A stretch of DNA of 33,845 nucleotides from contig NZ_CAMFLC010000036.1 in the NCBI RefSeq assembly GCF_945957465.1, forward strand, positions 1-33,845, in the 5' to 3' direction. The DNA is from an uncultured Leifsonia sp. GTDB lineage: Bacteria > Actinomycetota > Actinomycetes > Actinomycetales > Microbacteriaceae. The translations under genes and the position numbers were made by a program. Each line of letters begins with the position of its first letter. The first letter of the stretch is position 1. Below are positions 8,060-16,251 of this stretch, piece by piece. The notes below the pieces were generated by a model. It worked only from the letters and a program-made list of their open reading frames with translations. It was not told where the DNA came from and searched no databases.

Positions 8060-9267
8060 CAGGAGACCCCGAGCTGGGCCGAGAGCACCATCACCACGCA
8101 GCCGCGCAGCACGATGTCCCGGCCCTGGCTGGTCATACGGAGCGTGACGTCGGAGTGGAAGCCGGCCATCGTGCGGTTGCGGAGCGTCTCGCCCAGCGCG
8201 TCGATCAGAACACCCGCGAGCAGTTCTTCCGGCCCGCTCAGCACGACCTCCGACAGGTTCAGCGCGCCGACGATGGGCGCGAGCGCCACCCCCAGCCGCT
8301 GACCGGCTTCGCGGAGGACCGGCTCGACGGGGCGGCCCGCGACGGCCGCTGCGGCGACCTTGGACTCGAGCCGTGGGACCGCGAGCCACGCCTCGAGGCA
8401 TTTCTCGCGGTCGTACGGCCCCTCCGAGCCGTCGTCGGTGCCGACCATCACCTGGCCGATTTCGCCGGCCGCGAAGCGGCTGCCGAAGACCAGCGCTCCC
8501 GCGACGAGCAGCCCGGAGCCGACACCATGGCCGACCTTCACGAGCATCATGTCGCCGTGCGCATCGGCGAAGCCGTGCTCCGCCAGCACGGCGACGTTGG
8601 CGTCGTTCGCGACGAACACCGGCAGTCCGGTCCGCTCGGCGATCATCCGCTGGAGCGGTTCGTCCGTCCACCCCAGGTTGGGTGCGGCCACGACGGTGCC
8701 CGTCGCGTCCACGATGCCGGGGGAGCCGACACCGATCCCGAGGAGTGGAGCGGTCGCAGCCTCGACGAGTCCATCCACGAGCGCCAGGACCTTCGCGGTC
8801 GCGTCGTCGCCGCGGCTGCCGGCGAGTGAGACCTCCAGCGCACGCAGCACCTGGCCGTCCATGTCGAGGACGGCGCCGCGGAAGACGGCGTGCTCGCTGA
8901 GGTCCACGCCCACGATCTGGATCGCCGACCGGTTGACGTCGAGGAGCACGGCGGGCTTGCCCGGCCGGGCCTCGCCGCGCTGGCCGAGTTCGATCACGAG
9001 CCCCTCGGCGATCAGCTCGCCGACGAGATCCGAGATCGTGACCCGGGTGAGCCCTGTCTCCCTCGCCAAATCGGCCCGGCTCGCCTGCCCCTCGCGGTAC
9101 AGCGACTGCAGGACGAGGGAGCGATTGTGATGGCGTGCGTGCTCGGGGAGAACCTTGGTGCGAGGGCGCAGCGCCCGCCCCGGGACCAGGGGCCCGTCGA
9201 CCCCCGCGGCGCGGGCATCGGCGGATCGTTCGGCGGGGCCTGAGCGGCGCGCTTCGTCAACGAGCAT
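8059..9267 (-). CDS. ROK family repressor with degenerate zinc site
   Basis: A 402-residue ROK regulator. A charged N-terminal extension of about 35 residues leads into the family's TKVLPEHARHHNRSLVL segment and a winged helix-turn-helix (SRADLARETGLTRVTISDLVGEL), then the ROK domain with VANDANVAVLAEHG and GVGSGLLV. The usual zinc motif is lost: GEIGH reads GEIGQ, and the CxCGxxGC block reads GPYDREKCLEAW. The start chosen is the ATG at 9267, because a -10 element ends 7 bases before it; an in-frame TTG lies at 9288. A symmetric site over that promoter suggests self-repression. The gene is coupled to the small protein at 7550-8059 by a 1-base overlap. Confidence 0.85.
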   Translation of the reverse strand: MLVDEARRSGPAERSADARAAGVDGPLVPGRALRPRTKVLPEHARHHNRSLVLQSLYREGQASRADLARETGLTRVTISDLVGELIAEGLVIELGQRGEARPGKPAVLLDVNRSAIQIVGVDLSEHAVFRGAVLDMDGQVLRALEVSLAGSRGDDATAKVLALVDGLVEAATAPLLGIGVGSPGIVDATGTVVAAPNLGWTDEPLQRMIAERTGLPVFVANDANVAVLAEHGFADAHGDMMLVKVGHGVGSGLLVAGALVFGSRFAAGEIGQVMVGTDDGSEGPYDREKCLEAWLAVPRLESKVAAAAVAGRPVEPVLREAGQRLGVALAPIVGALNLSEVVLSGPEELLAGVLIDALGETLRNRTMAGFHSDVTLRMTSQGRDIVLRGCVVMVLSAQLGVS

Positions 9268-9303
9268 GTTTGTTAGTAAAGTAGACAATCAAAGTTTGCG
9301 CAA
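9268..9303 (-). promoter_or_regulatory. Leaderless promoter with ROK operator
   Basis: On the minus strand a -35 TTGCGC (9298-9303) and a -10 TTTACT (9275-9280) are 17 bases apart; transcription should start at or next to the A of ATG 9267. TTGTTAGTAAAGTAGACAA (9270-9288), with TTGT/ACAA outer arms and a TTAGTAAAG core, resembles actinobacterial ROK operators of the TTAGTAAA type and covers the -10. AT-richness stands out in this GC-rich window. Confidence 0.55.
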
Positions 9304-9384
9304 GTGGTTTTTCGAGCGAACCTCGCTGATTTCGAGAACGTGCAGAGTCGGACGGGTCACTTTGCACGGCCGCTGAACATACAC

Positions 9385-9417
9385 GAGCGGCCCGCACCAT
9401 CACGGTGCGGGCCGCTC
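9385..9417 (-). terminator. Terminator behind the UPF0182 gene
   Basis: GAGCGGCCCGCACC (9385-9398) pairs perfectly with 9404-9417 across a 5-base loop, 12 bases past the UPF0182 stop. It lacks a strong U tract in the minus direction (GTGTATGTTC). It also shields the ROK promoter from the incoming UPF0182 transcript. Confidence 0.65.
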
Positions 9418-9429
9418 TGCGCAGTCGGG

Positions 9430-12393
9430 CTACTTGGAGCTCGACCCCGATCCTTCCGCGGCGATCGCGGCCTGCAGCGCCGCCTGCAGGCGAGCGTCCG
9501 CGGCACCGTACGCCGCCCAGTCCCCCGCCTTCAGGGCGGCCTCGCGGTCGCTGAGCGCCTGCTTCGCCTGCTGGAGCGCCTGCTGGAGCGCAGGGTTGTT
9601 CTGGCCGGAGGTCGACCCGGAACCCGAGCCGGTCCCGCTGCCCGTTCCCGAGCCGGTCCCCGATCCCGTACCCGTGCCGCCGGTGCCACCCGAAGTGCCA
9701 CCACCGCCGGTCGCGGGGACGTTGTTGTCCCCCGCGCTGGCTCCCGAGTCGCCCCCGAACAGCGAATCCAGCGCCTGATCGAGCGTGTCCTCGAAGGCGA
9801 TCTTGTCACCGAAGGCGACGAGCACCTTCTGCAGGATCGGGTAGCTCGTCTCACCCGTCGACTTGACGTAGACCGGTTGCACGTAGAGCAGGCCGCCGCC
9901 GACCGGCAGGGTCAGGAGGTTTCCATTGATCACATCGGTCTTGCCCTGTCTCAGCAGGTTCAGCTCCTGCGACACCGTCGGGTCGGAGTTGAAGGTGTTC
10001 TGCACCTGACCCGGCCCGGGTATGGTGTCGCTCGACGGCAGGGACAGAAGTCTGAGTTCGCCGTATCCGGACGCCACTTTGCCCTTCGTCGAGCCCGCAT
10101 CGGCGTCCACTGCGAAATAGCCCTTGAGCACGGATCTGCTGGACTCACTCGACGCCTGCGGGATGAAGGTCGAGTACAGCGAGAACGACGGCTTCTCCTG
10201 CCCCGGCATCTGCATCGTCAGATAGTACGGAGGCTGGAGCGTCGGATCCGACGGCGACGACGTGGGGTCGTTCGGCGTCGTCCACGCATCGTCGCGCGAG
10301 TAGAACGACCCGGCGTCGGTGACGTGGTACTGGCCGAGCACGGCCCGCTGGACCTTGAACAGGTCGGCCGGGTAGCGCACGTGGCTGAGGAGCTGCGCGC
10401 TCATGTCGCTGATCGGCTTCACGGTGGCGGGGAAGATCTTCTCCCAGGTCTTCAGCACCGGGTCTTTGGCGTCCCACGCGTACAGCTGTACCGAGCCGTC
10501 GTAGGCGTCCACCGTGGCCTTCACCGAGTTGCGGATGTAGTTGATGTTGTCGAAGGCGTAGGCCGGCTTCGGCGTCTCGGTGTCCGCGATGGCGTCGGTC
10601 AGGCTGCCGACGTGCGAGTACGGGTACTGGTCGCTCGTGGTATAGCCGTCGATGACCCACTTGATGCGGCCGTCGATGACCGCCGGGTAGGCCTGCGAGT
10701 CGAGCGTGAGGTAGGGCGCAACCTTCTGCACGCGCTTGATCGGGTCGCGGTCGTAGAGGATCTGCGAGTCGCTGTTCACCGCGTCGGACAGGACGATCTG
10801 CTCGTCCTGGAACTTCAGCGCGTAGACCAGGCGCTTGAAGATGTTGTCGAGCTTCGGGCCGCCGTTGCCCGAGAAGGTGGTGTAGGTCTGCTGGGCGTTG
10901 TCGCTGCCGCCCGGATAGTCGAGCTCGACGGACTTGGCGCCCTTCGGAGCGCCGACGATCGAGTACGTCGGCGACTGCTGACCGAAGTACACCCGCGGCT
11001 CATAGGTGCCGAGCGTGCCGGTGGTGGGGATGCCCGACTCCAGGAAGACCGGCTGGCCGTCGCTGGAGCGCTGGTTGCCGTAGGCGGCGACCATCCCGTA
11101 GCCGTGGGTGTAGACGACGGTGTCGTTGAACCAGCTGCGGCTCGTGAGGCCGGACTGGTTCAGCTCGCGGACGGAGACGACGGCGTCCTGCTCGCTGCCG
11201 TTGATGCGGTAGCGGTCGACGTTCAGGTTGCGCGGGAACGAGTAGTACTGCCGGAACTGCTGCAGCTGCTGGAACGACGGGCTGATCACGGCCGGATCCA
11301 TGATGCGGATCTGCGCGGTGGTCTGCGCGTCCTGACGGAGCGCACCGGCCTGCGCGTTCGTGGTCGCGTCGTACGGGATCACCTGGACGTCGCTGAGCCC
11401 GTACGCGTCGCGCGTGGCGTCGATCGAGTCCTGGATGTACGGCGTCTCCAGCGTCTTCTGGCTGGGGTCGACCTGGAAGCGCTGGACGACCCACGGGTAG
11501 ATCGCGCCGACGACGAGCGCGGCGACGACCAGGAGGGCGGTGCCGACCACCGGGAACCGCCAGCGTCCGCTGAACGCGGTGATCAGGAAGAGGATCGCCA
11601 CGAAGATCGCGGCCCCGGCGAGGATGGCCTTGCCCGGAATGGACGCGTTCACGTCGGTGTAGGCGGCGCCGTTGATCATGTCGTTGACGTTCGAATCGGT
11701 GACGGCACCGTAGCGGTCGAGCCAGATGCTGATGCCCTGGAGCAGCAGGTAGAGGGCCGCGATCACCGCGATCTGGACCCGCGCCGCACGCGAGATGCGC
11801 ACCTCGCGACCGCTGATGCGGATGGAGCCGTACAGGTAGCAGGTTGCGAGCGTCGCCAGCAGCGAGATCAGCACGACGGCGGAGGCGAAAGCGACGGCGC
11901 TGCGGTAGAACGGCAGGGCGAACAGATAGAACCCGATGTCGAGGTGGAACAGCGGGTCGGTCTTGCCGTACGACGTGCCGTTCAGCCACATCGCCGCGGC
12001 CTGCCATCGGCTCGCGGACGAGACGCCCGCGAAGATGCCGAAGACGATCGGGATGCCGTACATCGCGAGCCGGCGGAGCGGCTCGATCACCTGCTGGTAG
12101 CGGTCGAGCTGGGTGTTCAGCTTGGCGTACACCGGCCGCAGCCGGTAGGCGAGCTGGATGGACAGCCAGAGCGGGACGGCCATGGCGAAGAAGCCGATGA
12201 AGAACATCGCGGCGCCGGCCAGCCACTGAGTGGTGAGCACGGTGAGGAATCCGAGCTGCTGGTACCACAGGATGTCGGCGTACAGCCCCGCGAAGACGAA
12301 GAACAGGATGATCAGCGCCACGATCACGCCCAGCGTGATCCAGATGGCCGCCCGACGGCGTCCCGGGGGTCGAACTGCAGCGGTTGAACTCAC
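9430..12393 (-). CDS. UPF0182 family membrane protein
   Basis: A 987-residue member of UPF0182 (COG1615), a conserved actinobacterial integral membrane protein of unknown molecular function. About seven hydrophobic segments fill the first 310 residues (for example AIWITLGVIVALIILFFVF and ALYLLLQGISIWL), followed by a large extracytoplasmic part with the family's conserved stretches (FPRNLNVDRYRI, DTVVYTHGYGMVAAYGN). Near the C-terminus a Gly-Thr-Ser linker of 35 residues separates a final helical Ala/Gln-rich tail (PALQQALQQAKQALSDREAALKAGD), an arrangement found in many homologues. The start is a GTG with GAGGG six bases upstream. It follows the Lon/PDZ protease gene on the same strand after 118 bases, as it does in mycobacteria (Rv3193c-Rv3194c). 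Confidence 0.92.
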   Translation of the reverse strand: MSSTAAVRPPGRRRAAIWITLGVIVALIILFFVFAGLYADILWYQQLGFLTVLTTQWLAGAAMFFIGFFAMAVPLWLSIQLAYRLRPVYAKLNTQLDRYQQVIEPLRRLAMYGIPIVFGIFAGVSSASRWQAAAMWLNGTSYGKTDPLFHLDIGFYLFALPFYRSAVAFASAVVLISLLATLATCYLYGSIRISGREVRISRAARVQIAVIAALYLLLQGISIWLDRYGAVTDSNVNDMINGAAYTDVNASIPGKAILAGAAIFVAILFLITAFSGRWRFPVVGTALLVVAALVVGAIYPWVVQRFQVDPSQKTLETPYIQDSIDATRDAYGLSDVQVIPYDATTNAQAGALRQDAQTTAQIRIMDPAVISPSFQQLQQFRQYYSFPRNLNVDRYRINGSEQDAVVSVRELNQSGLTSRSWFNDTVVYTHGYGMVAAYGNQRSSDGQPVFLESGIPTTGTLGTYEPRVYFGQQSPTYSIVGAPKGAKSVELDYPGGSDNAQQTYTTFSGNGGPKLDNIFKRLVYALKFQDEQIVLSDAVNSDSQILYDRDPIKRVQKVAPYLTLDSQAYPAVIDGRIKWVIDGYTTSDQYPYSHVGSLTDAIADTETPKPAYAFDNINYIRNSVKATVDAYDGSVQLYAWDAKDPVLKTWEKIFPATVKPISDMSAQLLSHVRYPADLFKVQRAVLGQYHVTDAGSFYSRDDAWTTPNDPTSSPSDPTLQPPYYLTMQMPGQEKPSFSLYSTFIPQASSESSRSVLKGYFAVDADAGSTKGKVASGYGELRLLSLPSSDTIPGPGQVQNTFNSDPTVSQELNLLRQGKTDVINGNLLTLPVGGGLLYVQPVYVKSTGETSYPILQKVLVAFGDKIAFEDTLDQALDSLFGGDSGASAGDNNVPATGGGGTSGGTGGTGTGSGTGSGTGSGTGSGSGSTSGQNNPALQQALQQAKQALSDREAALKAGDWAAYGAADARLQAALQAAIAAEGSGSSSK
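9604..9708 (-). repeat. Gly-Thr-Ser low-complexity coding tract
   Basis: This part of the UPF0182 gene encodes 35 residues of only Gly, Thr and Ser, with GTGS repeated four times in a row. The DNA repeats are imperfect at third positions. It is a flexible linker and a likely place for length variation between strains. Confidence 0.8.
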
Positions 12394-12432
12394 GTGTGGC
12401 CCTCTTGCTCTCCGTGGGGTGACTCAGAGAAC

Positions 12433-12438
12433 CATCCT
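12433..12438 (-). promoter_or_regulatory. -10 element before the UPF0182 gene
   Basis: TAGGAT on the minus strand would start a leader of about 33 bases carrying the GAGGG ribosome site before GTG 12393. The -35 region is weak. Expression independent of the upstream protease gene is therefore possible. Confidence 0.35.
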
Positions 12439-12511
12439 AGGTGGCCCTCGCTTGGAGAACGCTGCGGCCCGGCGGTGAGGAGGGCGAACGTCCGGTGGAC
12501 GGCGAGCGGGG

Positions 12512-13651
12512 TCAGGAGGCGGGGCAGGTCGGCAGCCCGGTGGTGCTCGAACCGCTGCTCACGGCCTTCAGCACGGCGAGCGAGTCGGCGAGCGTGTTCA
12601 CCGCGAAGACGTGGAGGCCGGATGGAACATGGCCGGTGACCTCGTCGCAGTTCGACGCCGGTGCGAGGAAGTAGCTCGCCCCGCCGCTGTCGCGCGCCGC
12701 GAACATCTTCTGCCGGATCCCGCCGATCGGCCCGATGGTGCCGGTGTTGTCGATGGTGCCGGTGCCCGCGACCTTCTTGCCTCCGTTGAGCTTGCCGGGG
12801 GTCAGCTTGTCGATGATCCCCAGGGCGAACATCTGGCCGGCGCTCGGGCCGCCGACGTTGTTGAGCTGGATGTTCACATCGAACGGGAAGCTGTATTCCA
12901 TCCCGGCTCCGATGCCCAGGACGACCTGTCCCTGCATCTTCTCCGGCGTGATCTCGACGGTCGAGGCTGCGCCGTCGCGCACGATGCCGATCTCGGCCGG
13001 TTTGCCGGCGCCGTTGGCGGTCACCGCACTGCGCAGCTCGGCGACGCTGGTGACCGTCGTGCCGTTCACGCTGGTGATCTCGTCGCCGGTCTTCAGCACC
13101 TTCGCCGCGGGACTGCCGGTGATCAGCTGCTTGACCTCGACGTTCTGCGGGAACCGGTACCCCAGCTCGTTGAGAGCTGCGGCGATCGCGTCCTGCTGCG
13201 AGTCCACCATGAGGGCCGCGTTGGCGGCGTTGGACTGCTCGGTGGTCGTCCCGGGAGGGAAGACCTCGTCGATCGGCTGCACGGCACGGCTCGGATCGAA
13301 CCAGGCGCCGACGATGTCAAACCAGCTCGGCCGCTGGTCCGGGTTGCCGACGACCGACACCGTCAGCAGGTCGAGAGAACCCGCCGTCGGATAGGTGGTC
13401 CGGCTCGGGATGGTGATGAGCTGCTTGGCGTCCGCCGACGGCTGCGACCCGACCGCCTGGTCGGTGCCGAGGGTGTTGTAGACCGGCCCCGGCTGCTCGA
13501 TGACGAACGGTGCGGGGACGAGGGCGAGGACCAGGGCGAGCACGACGGCCACGCCGATCGAGACCCATCCGGCGATCACCCGGCGGGAGGGTGCCACCCG
13601 CTCGCCCTCGACGGGCGTCTCCGGTCGGTCGTCGTCGGTGAACAACGTCAC
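12512..13651 (-). CDS. Membrane-anchored PDZ / Lon-type serine protease (YlbL family)
   Basis: A 379-residue protein with one N-terminal membrane anchor (about residues 25-50), then an extracytoplasmic PDZ domain (about 165-235; the GSPAAKVLKTGDEITSVNG stretch is typical) and a Lon-like S16 protease domain. The catalytic dyad is visible: Ser270 in GGPSAGQM and Lys315 in GGIRQKMFAA. The family is called YlbL in Bacillus and corresponds to Rv3194c in M. tuberculosis; substrates are largely unknown, and roles in envelope quality control or signalling are proposed. I chose GTG 13651, with GAAGGGA six bases upstream, over a GTG at 13687. It is divergent from the zincin gene at 13808. Confidence 0.9.
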   Translation of the reverse strand: MTLFTDDDRPETPVEGERVAPSRRVIAGWVSIGVAVVLALVLALVPAPFVIEQPGPVYNTLGTDQAVGSQPSADAKQLITIPSRTTYPTAGSLDLLTVSVVGNPDQRPSWFDIVGAWFDPSRAVQPIDEVFPPGTTTEQSNAANAALMVDSQQDAIAAALNELGYRFPQNVEVKQLITGSPAAKVLKTGDEITSVNGTTVTSVAELRSAVTANGAGKPAEIGIVRDGAASTVEITPEKMQGQVVLGIGAGMEYSFPFDVNIQLNNVGGPSAGQMFALGIIDKLTPGKLNGGKKVAGTGTIDNTGTIGPIGGIRQKMFAARDSGGASYFLAPASNCDEVTGHVPSGLHVFAVNTLADSLAVLKAVSSGSSTTGLPTCPAS

Positions 13652-13740
13652 GTGCAGTCCCTTCGGTGGTGTTCGCCACGGGCGCACAGCACACGGCCCG
13701 GCCCGAGCCGATTCTCACCCGGCTCACGACGATCACGGGC

Positions 13741-13746
13741 TAGCGT
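13741..13746 (+). promoter_or_regulatory. -10 element before the zincin gene
   Basis: TAGCGT fits the TAGNNT pattern and would give a leader of about 55 bases ending in GAGGGG, six bases before ATG 13808. A 6-bp inverted repeat (GAGCCG 13705-13710, CGGCTC 13720-13725) lies just upstream at the -35 region and could be a regulator site. Confidence 0.4.
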
Positions 13747-13807
13747 AGATCCCAAGCCTGGAAAGCCGTAATCGACGGCGCAATCCATTCGAGACGAGGG
13801 GCGCACC

Positions 13808-15151
13808 ATGGCCGACGATCCGAACAAGGAACCGGACGACGAGTTCCGGGACATGCTCCGCGAGTTCCTGTCGGGCGACTCCTCGATCGACCCGAGCCAG
13901 CTCGCCGGAGCGGCGGGCCTCCCGAACGATCCCGCCGCGATCCAGCAGCTGCTGGGTCAGCTGCAGAACGCCCTCCTGAACCCGGGGGGCGGAATCAACT
14001 GGGACCTGGCGGCCCAGCAGGCGCGCACGCTCGCCGGCGAGGGTGCCCACGCCGTCACGCCGGCCGAGCGCTCCGCCCTCGATCAGGCGTTCAACGTCGC
14101 GGCGCTCTGGCTCGACGAGGCCACGACAGTCGCCGGGCTCTCGGCGCCGCCCGAGCTGATCGGCCGCGCCGAGTGGGCCCGACAGACGATGCCGCTGTGG
14201 ACGCAGCTGGCCGAACCCGTCGCCCTCAGCATCTCCGACGCCCTCACCCGCGTTCTCACCGAGCAGGCGCCGGAGGAGATGCAGGGCATGATCCAGAATG
14301 CCGGCCAGGTGATGCGCTCGGTGGGCGGTGCCCTCTTCGCGATGCAGCTGGGCCACGTGGTCGGCCAGCTCTCGAAGGAGGTCGTCTCGGGGGGCGACAT
14401 CGGCATCCCGCTGCTCGCCGACGGCGCGGCGGCGCTCATCCCGCAGAACGTGGCCGAGTTCGGCGACGGCCTCGACATCCCGCTCGACCAGGTGCAGCTG
14501 TATCTGGCGGTCCGCGAGCTCGCGCACGCACGGCTGTTCCGGCACGCCAAGTGGCTCCGCCTCCAACTCATCACGCAGATCACCGCGTTCGCCCGCGGCA
14601 TCACGATCGACACCGACCGCCTCGAGTCGCTCGCCGAGAGCTTCGACCCGTCCAACCCCGAGGAGCTGCGCGAGGCCATGGTCTCCGGCGCTTTGATCCC
14701 GCCCAAGACCGAGGAGCAGCAGGAGGCCCTGGAGCGGCTGGAGACCGTGCTCGCCCTGGTCGAAGGATGGGTCGACGTGGTCACGGCCGCAGCGACGCGC
14801 CTGCTCCCGAAGGCCGACGCGATCGCGGAGACCGTGCGCCGTCGCCGTGCCGCGGGCGGCCCGGCGGAGTCGGCCTTCGCCACGCTCGTCGGCCTCGAAC
14901 TGCGTCCCCGGCGGCTGCGCGACGCGGCGGCGATGTGGCAGGCCGTCACCGACGCGGTCGGCCAGGAGGCCCGCGACGGGCTCTGGTCGCACCCCGATCT
15001 CCTCCCCCAAGCCGCCGACCTCGACGACCCGTCGGCGCTCGTCGCCCGGCTCACCGCCGCGGCCTCGGGACAGGAGCCGGAGCGCGACGAGTTCGACCAG
15101 GCGCTCGAAGACCTGCTGCGAGGCGACGGCGAGCGGCCGACGGAGGAATGA
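13808..15151 (+). CDS. Zincin-like protein (DUF2342, putative metalloprotease)
   Basis: A 447-residue protein of the Zincin_2 / DUF2342 family found across Actinobacteria (Rv3195 in M. tuberculosis). Typical features are an acidic N-terminus (DDEFRDMLREFLSG), the glycine-rich MQLGHVVGQLSKEVVSGGDIGIPL segment, and the motif RELAHARLF at residues 236-244. This motif is the family's version of HExxH: the first metal-binding His is Arg, so peptidase activity is uncertain. No signal peptide is visible, so it is probably cytoplasmic. ATG 13808 has GAGGGG six bases upstream. It is followed on the same strand by the cyclodehydratase-like gene after 98 bases. Confidence 0.87.
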   Translation: MADDPNKEPDDEFRDMLREFLSGDSSIDPSQLAGAAGLPNDPAAIQQLLGQLQNALLNPGGGINWDLAAQQARTLAGEGAHAVTPAERSALDQAFNVAALWLDEATTVAGLSAPPELIGRAEWARQTMPLWTQLAEPVALSISDALTRVLTEQAPEEMQGMIQNAGQVMRSVGGALFAMQLGHVVGQLSKEVVSGGDIGIPLLADGAAALIPQNVAEFGDGLDIPLDQVQLYLAVRELAHARLFRHAKWLRLQLITQITAFARGITIDTDRLESLAESFDPSNPEELREAMVSGALIPPKTEEQQEALERLETVLALVEGWVDVVTAAATRLLPKADAIAETVRRRRAAGGPAESAFATLVGLELRPRRLRDAAAMWQAVTDAVGQEARDGLWSHPDLLPQAADLDDPSALVARLTAAASGQEPERDEFDQALEDLLRGDGERPTEE

Positions 15152-15173
15152 CCGGTCCGATCGGCACGACACC

Positions 15174-15212
15174 TGTGGACGGCGGCCCCCGCTCCCGCTT
15201 GTCTGTGGATAA
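15174..15212 (+). promoter_or_regulatory. DnaA-box pair
   Basis: TGTGGATAA (15204-15212) is a perfect DnaA box (TTATCCACA on the other strand). TGTGGACGG (15174-15182), exactly 30 bases upstream in the same orientation, shares its TGTGGA core. They lie in the gap between the zincin and cyclodehydratase-like genes, where DnaA could affect expression of the latter. Confidence 0.45.
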
Positions 15213-15249
15213 CGCCTGATCGGCGTCGGCGGCCCGGCAGGATGACCGG

Positions 15250-16251
15250 ATGGTCTACCAGCTCGATCCCACGATCCCCCGCGTGTGGCGTTCGCCGCAC
15301 GCCCTCCAGTTCGGCGTGGAGCGTCCGCGTCTCGTGCTCGATCCGCTCGACGCCGCAGGCGAACGGATGGTCTCCGCGCTGGCCGGCGGCGTCGCCCTCG
15401 GCGCCCTCCGGCTCATCGCACGTAGCGCGGGCGCGGGTCCGGACGCCGCCGATGCCCTGATCGCGCAGCTGGAGCCCGTCCTCGCCCACGGCCCGGGTCG
15501 GAGCGATCCGGGGGCACGCGATCCGATCGTCGTGCTCGACGGTTCCGGGCCGACGGCAGCGCGCATCCTCTCCCTGCTGCGGGAGGCCGGGGTCGACGCG
15601 CGAAGCGGCCTCTCCGCCGACGATCCCGCGGTCGACGACGCCGCGGCGGCGGTCGTGATCGCGTCGTTCGCGGTTGCGCCGCACCGTCATCAGCGGTGGC
15701 TGCGCCGCGACATCCCGCATCTGGCGGTCGTGTTCGGCGACGCAGGGGCGACCGTCGGGCCGCTCGTGCGGCCGGGCGAGACCGCGTGTCTGCGCTGCCT
15801 CGACCTGCATCGCCGCGACCGGGACCCGGCATGGCCCGCCTTGGCGGCTCAGCTGCACACGCGCCCGGCGCCCGGCGAGTCGGAACTGGTCTGCGGGGCC
15901 GTCGCCTCCTCGGCCGCGGCACTCGTGCTCGCCGCGATCGACGCGCCCCGGGACCCTCGGTCGCCGGCGGCCGGCCACGATGTGCCGACCGCAACGGCTA
16001 CGGCCTGCCGCTACGACGCCGCCAGCGCGCGTTGGACGGAGATCGGCTGGGAGCCGCATTCCGAATGCGGGTGCTTGACTCCGCTCTGCCGTGCTCCGGC
16101 GGATCTCACTCCGCCGGAAGCTCCGAGCGAGGCGTCGCTCGCGGCGGTGCCAGCTCGGCGAGGAACCGGGACGGCTGCCGAGAGCTCGGACGGCCCGGCT
16201 GGTTGCTCCGCTGCGCCCAGCTCAGCCGCAGGCGACGCCGGGCGCGCGTGA
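15250..16251 (+). CDS. Orphan TOMM cyclodehydratase / E1-like protein
   Basis: This resembles the 'bacteriocin biosynthesis cyclodehydratase' family, E1/ThiF-like proteins that elsewhere bind a leader peptide for azoline formation. The N-terminus (about 1-55, with LQFGVERPRLVLDPL) looks like the leader-binding winged domain, a Rossmann-like strand follows (PIVVLDGSG, about 93-100), and then the family block GPLVRPGETACLRCLDLHRRDRDPAW. Four Cys, C180/C183 and C273/C275 (HSECGC), probably bind zinc. No YcaO partner, dehydrogenase or precursor peptide lies nearby, so a RiPP role is doubtful; related genes sit at this locus in other actinomycetes (Rv3196). ATG 15250 has AGGA seven bases upstream. 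The last 146 bases run antisense into uvrD2, and the Ala/Ser-rich tail after residue 275 is probably dispensable. Confidence 0.72.
   Translation: MVYQLDPTIPRVWRSPHALQFGVERPRLVLDPLDAAGERMVSALAGGVALGALRLIARSAGAGPDAADALIAQLEPVLAHGPGRSDPGARDPIVVLDGSGPTAARILSLLREAGVDARSGLSADDPAVDDAAAAVVIASFAVAPHRHQRWLRRDIPHLAVVFGDAGATVGPLVRPGETACLRCLDLHRRDRDPAWPALAAQLHTRPAPGESELVCGAVASSAAALVLAAIDAPRDPRSPAAGHDVPTATATACRYDAASARWTEIGWEPHSECGCLTPLCRAPADLTPPEAPSEASLAAVPARRGTGTAAESSDGPAGCSAAPSSAAGDAGRA
16095..16118. terminator. Stem-loop at the uvrD2 stop
   Basis: TCCGGCGGA (16095-16103) and TCCGCCGGA (16110-16118) form a perfect 9-bp hairpin with a 6-base loop that contains the uvrD2 stop codon. It lies inside the overlapping end of the cyclodehydratase-like gene. 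No U tract follows on either strand, so a terminator role is only possible. Confidence 0.3.

Noticed and set aside
9304-12387. A 1027-codon open frame antisense to the UPF0182 gene
   Set aside because: Composition is that of a shadow frame (RVDRVLDVRRLQ-like runs), with no domain; the minus-strand protein is clearly the real one.
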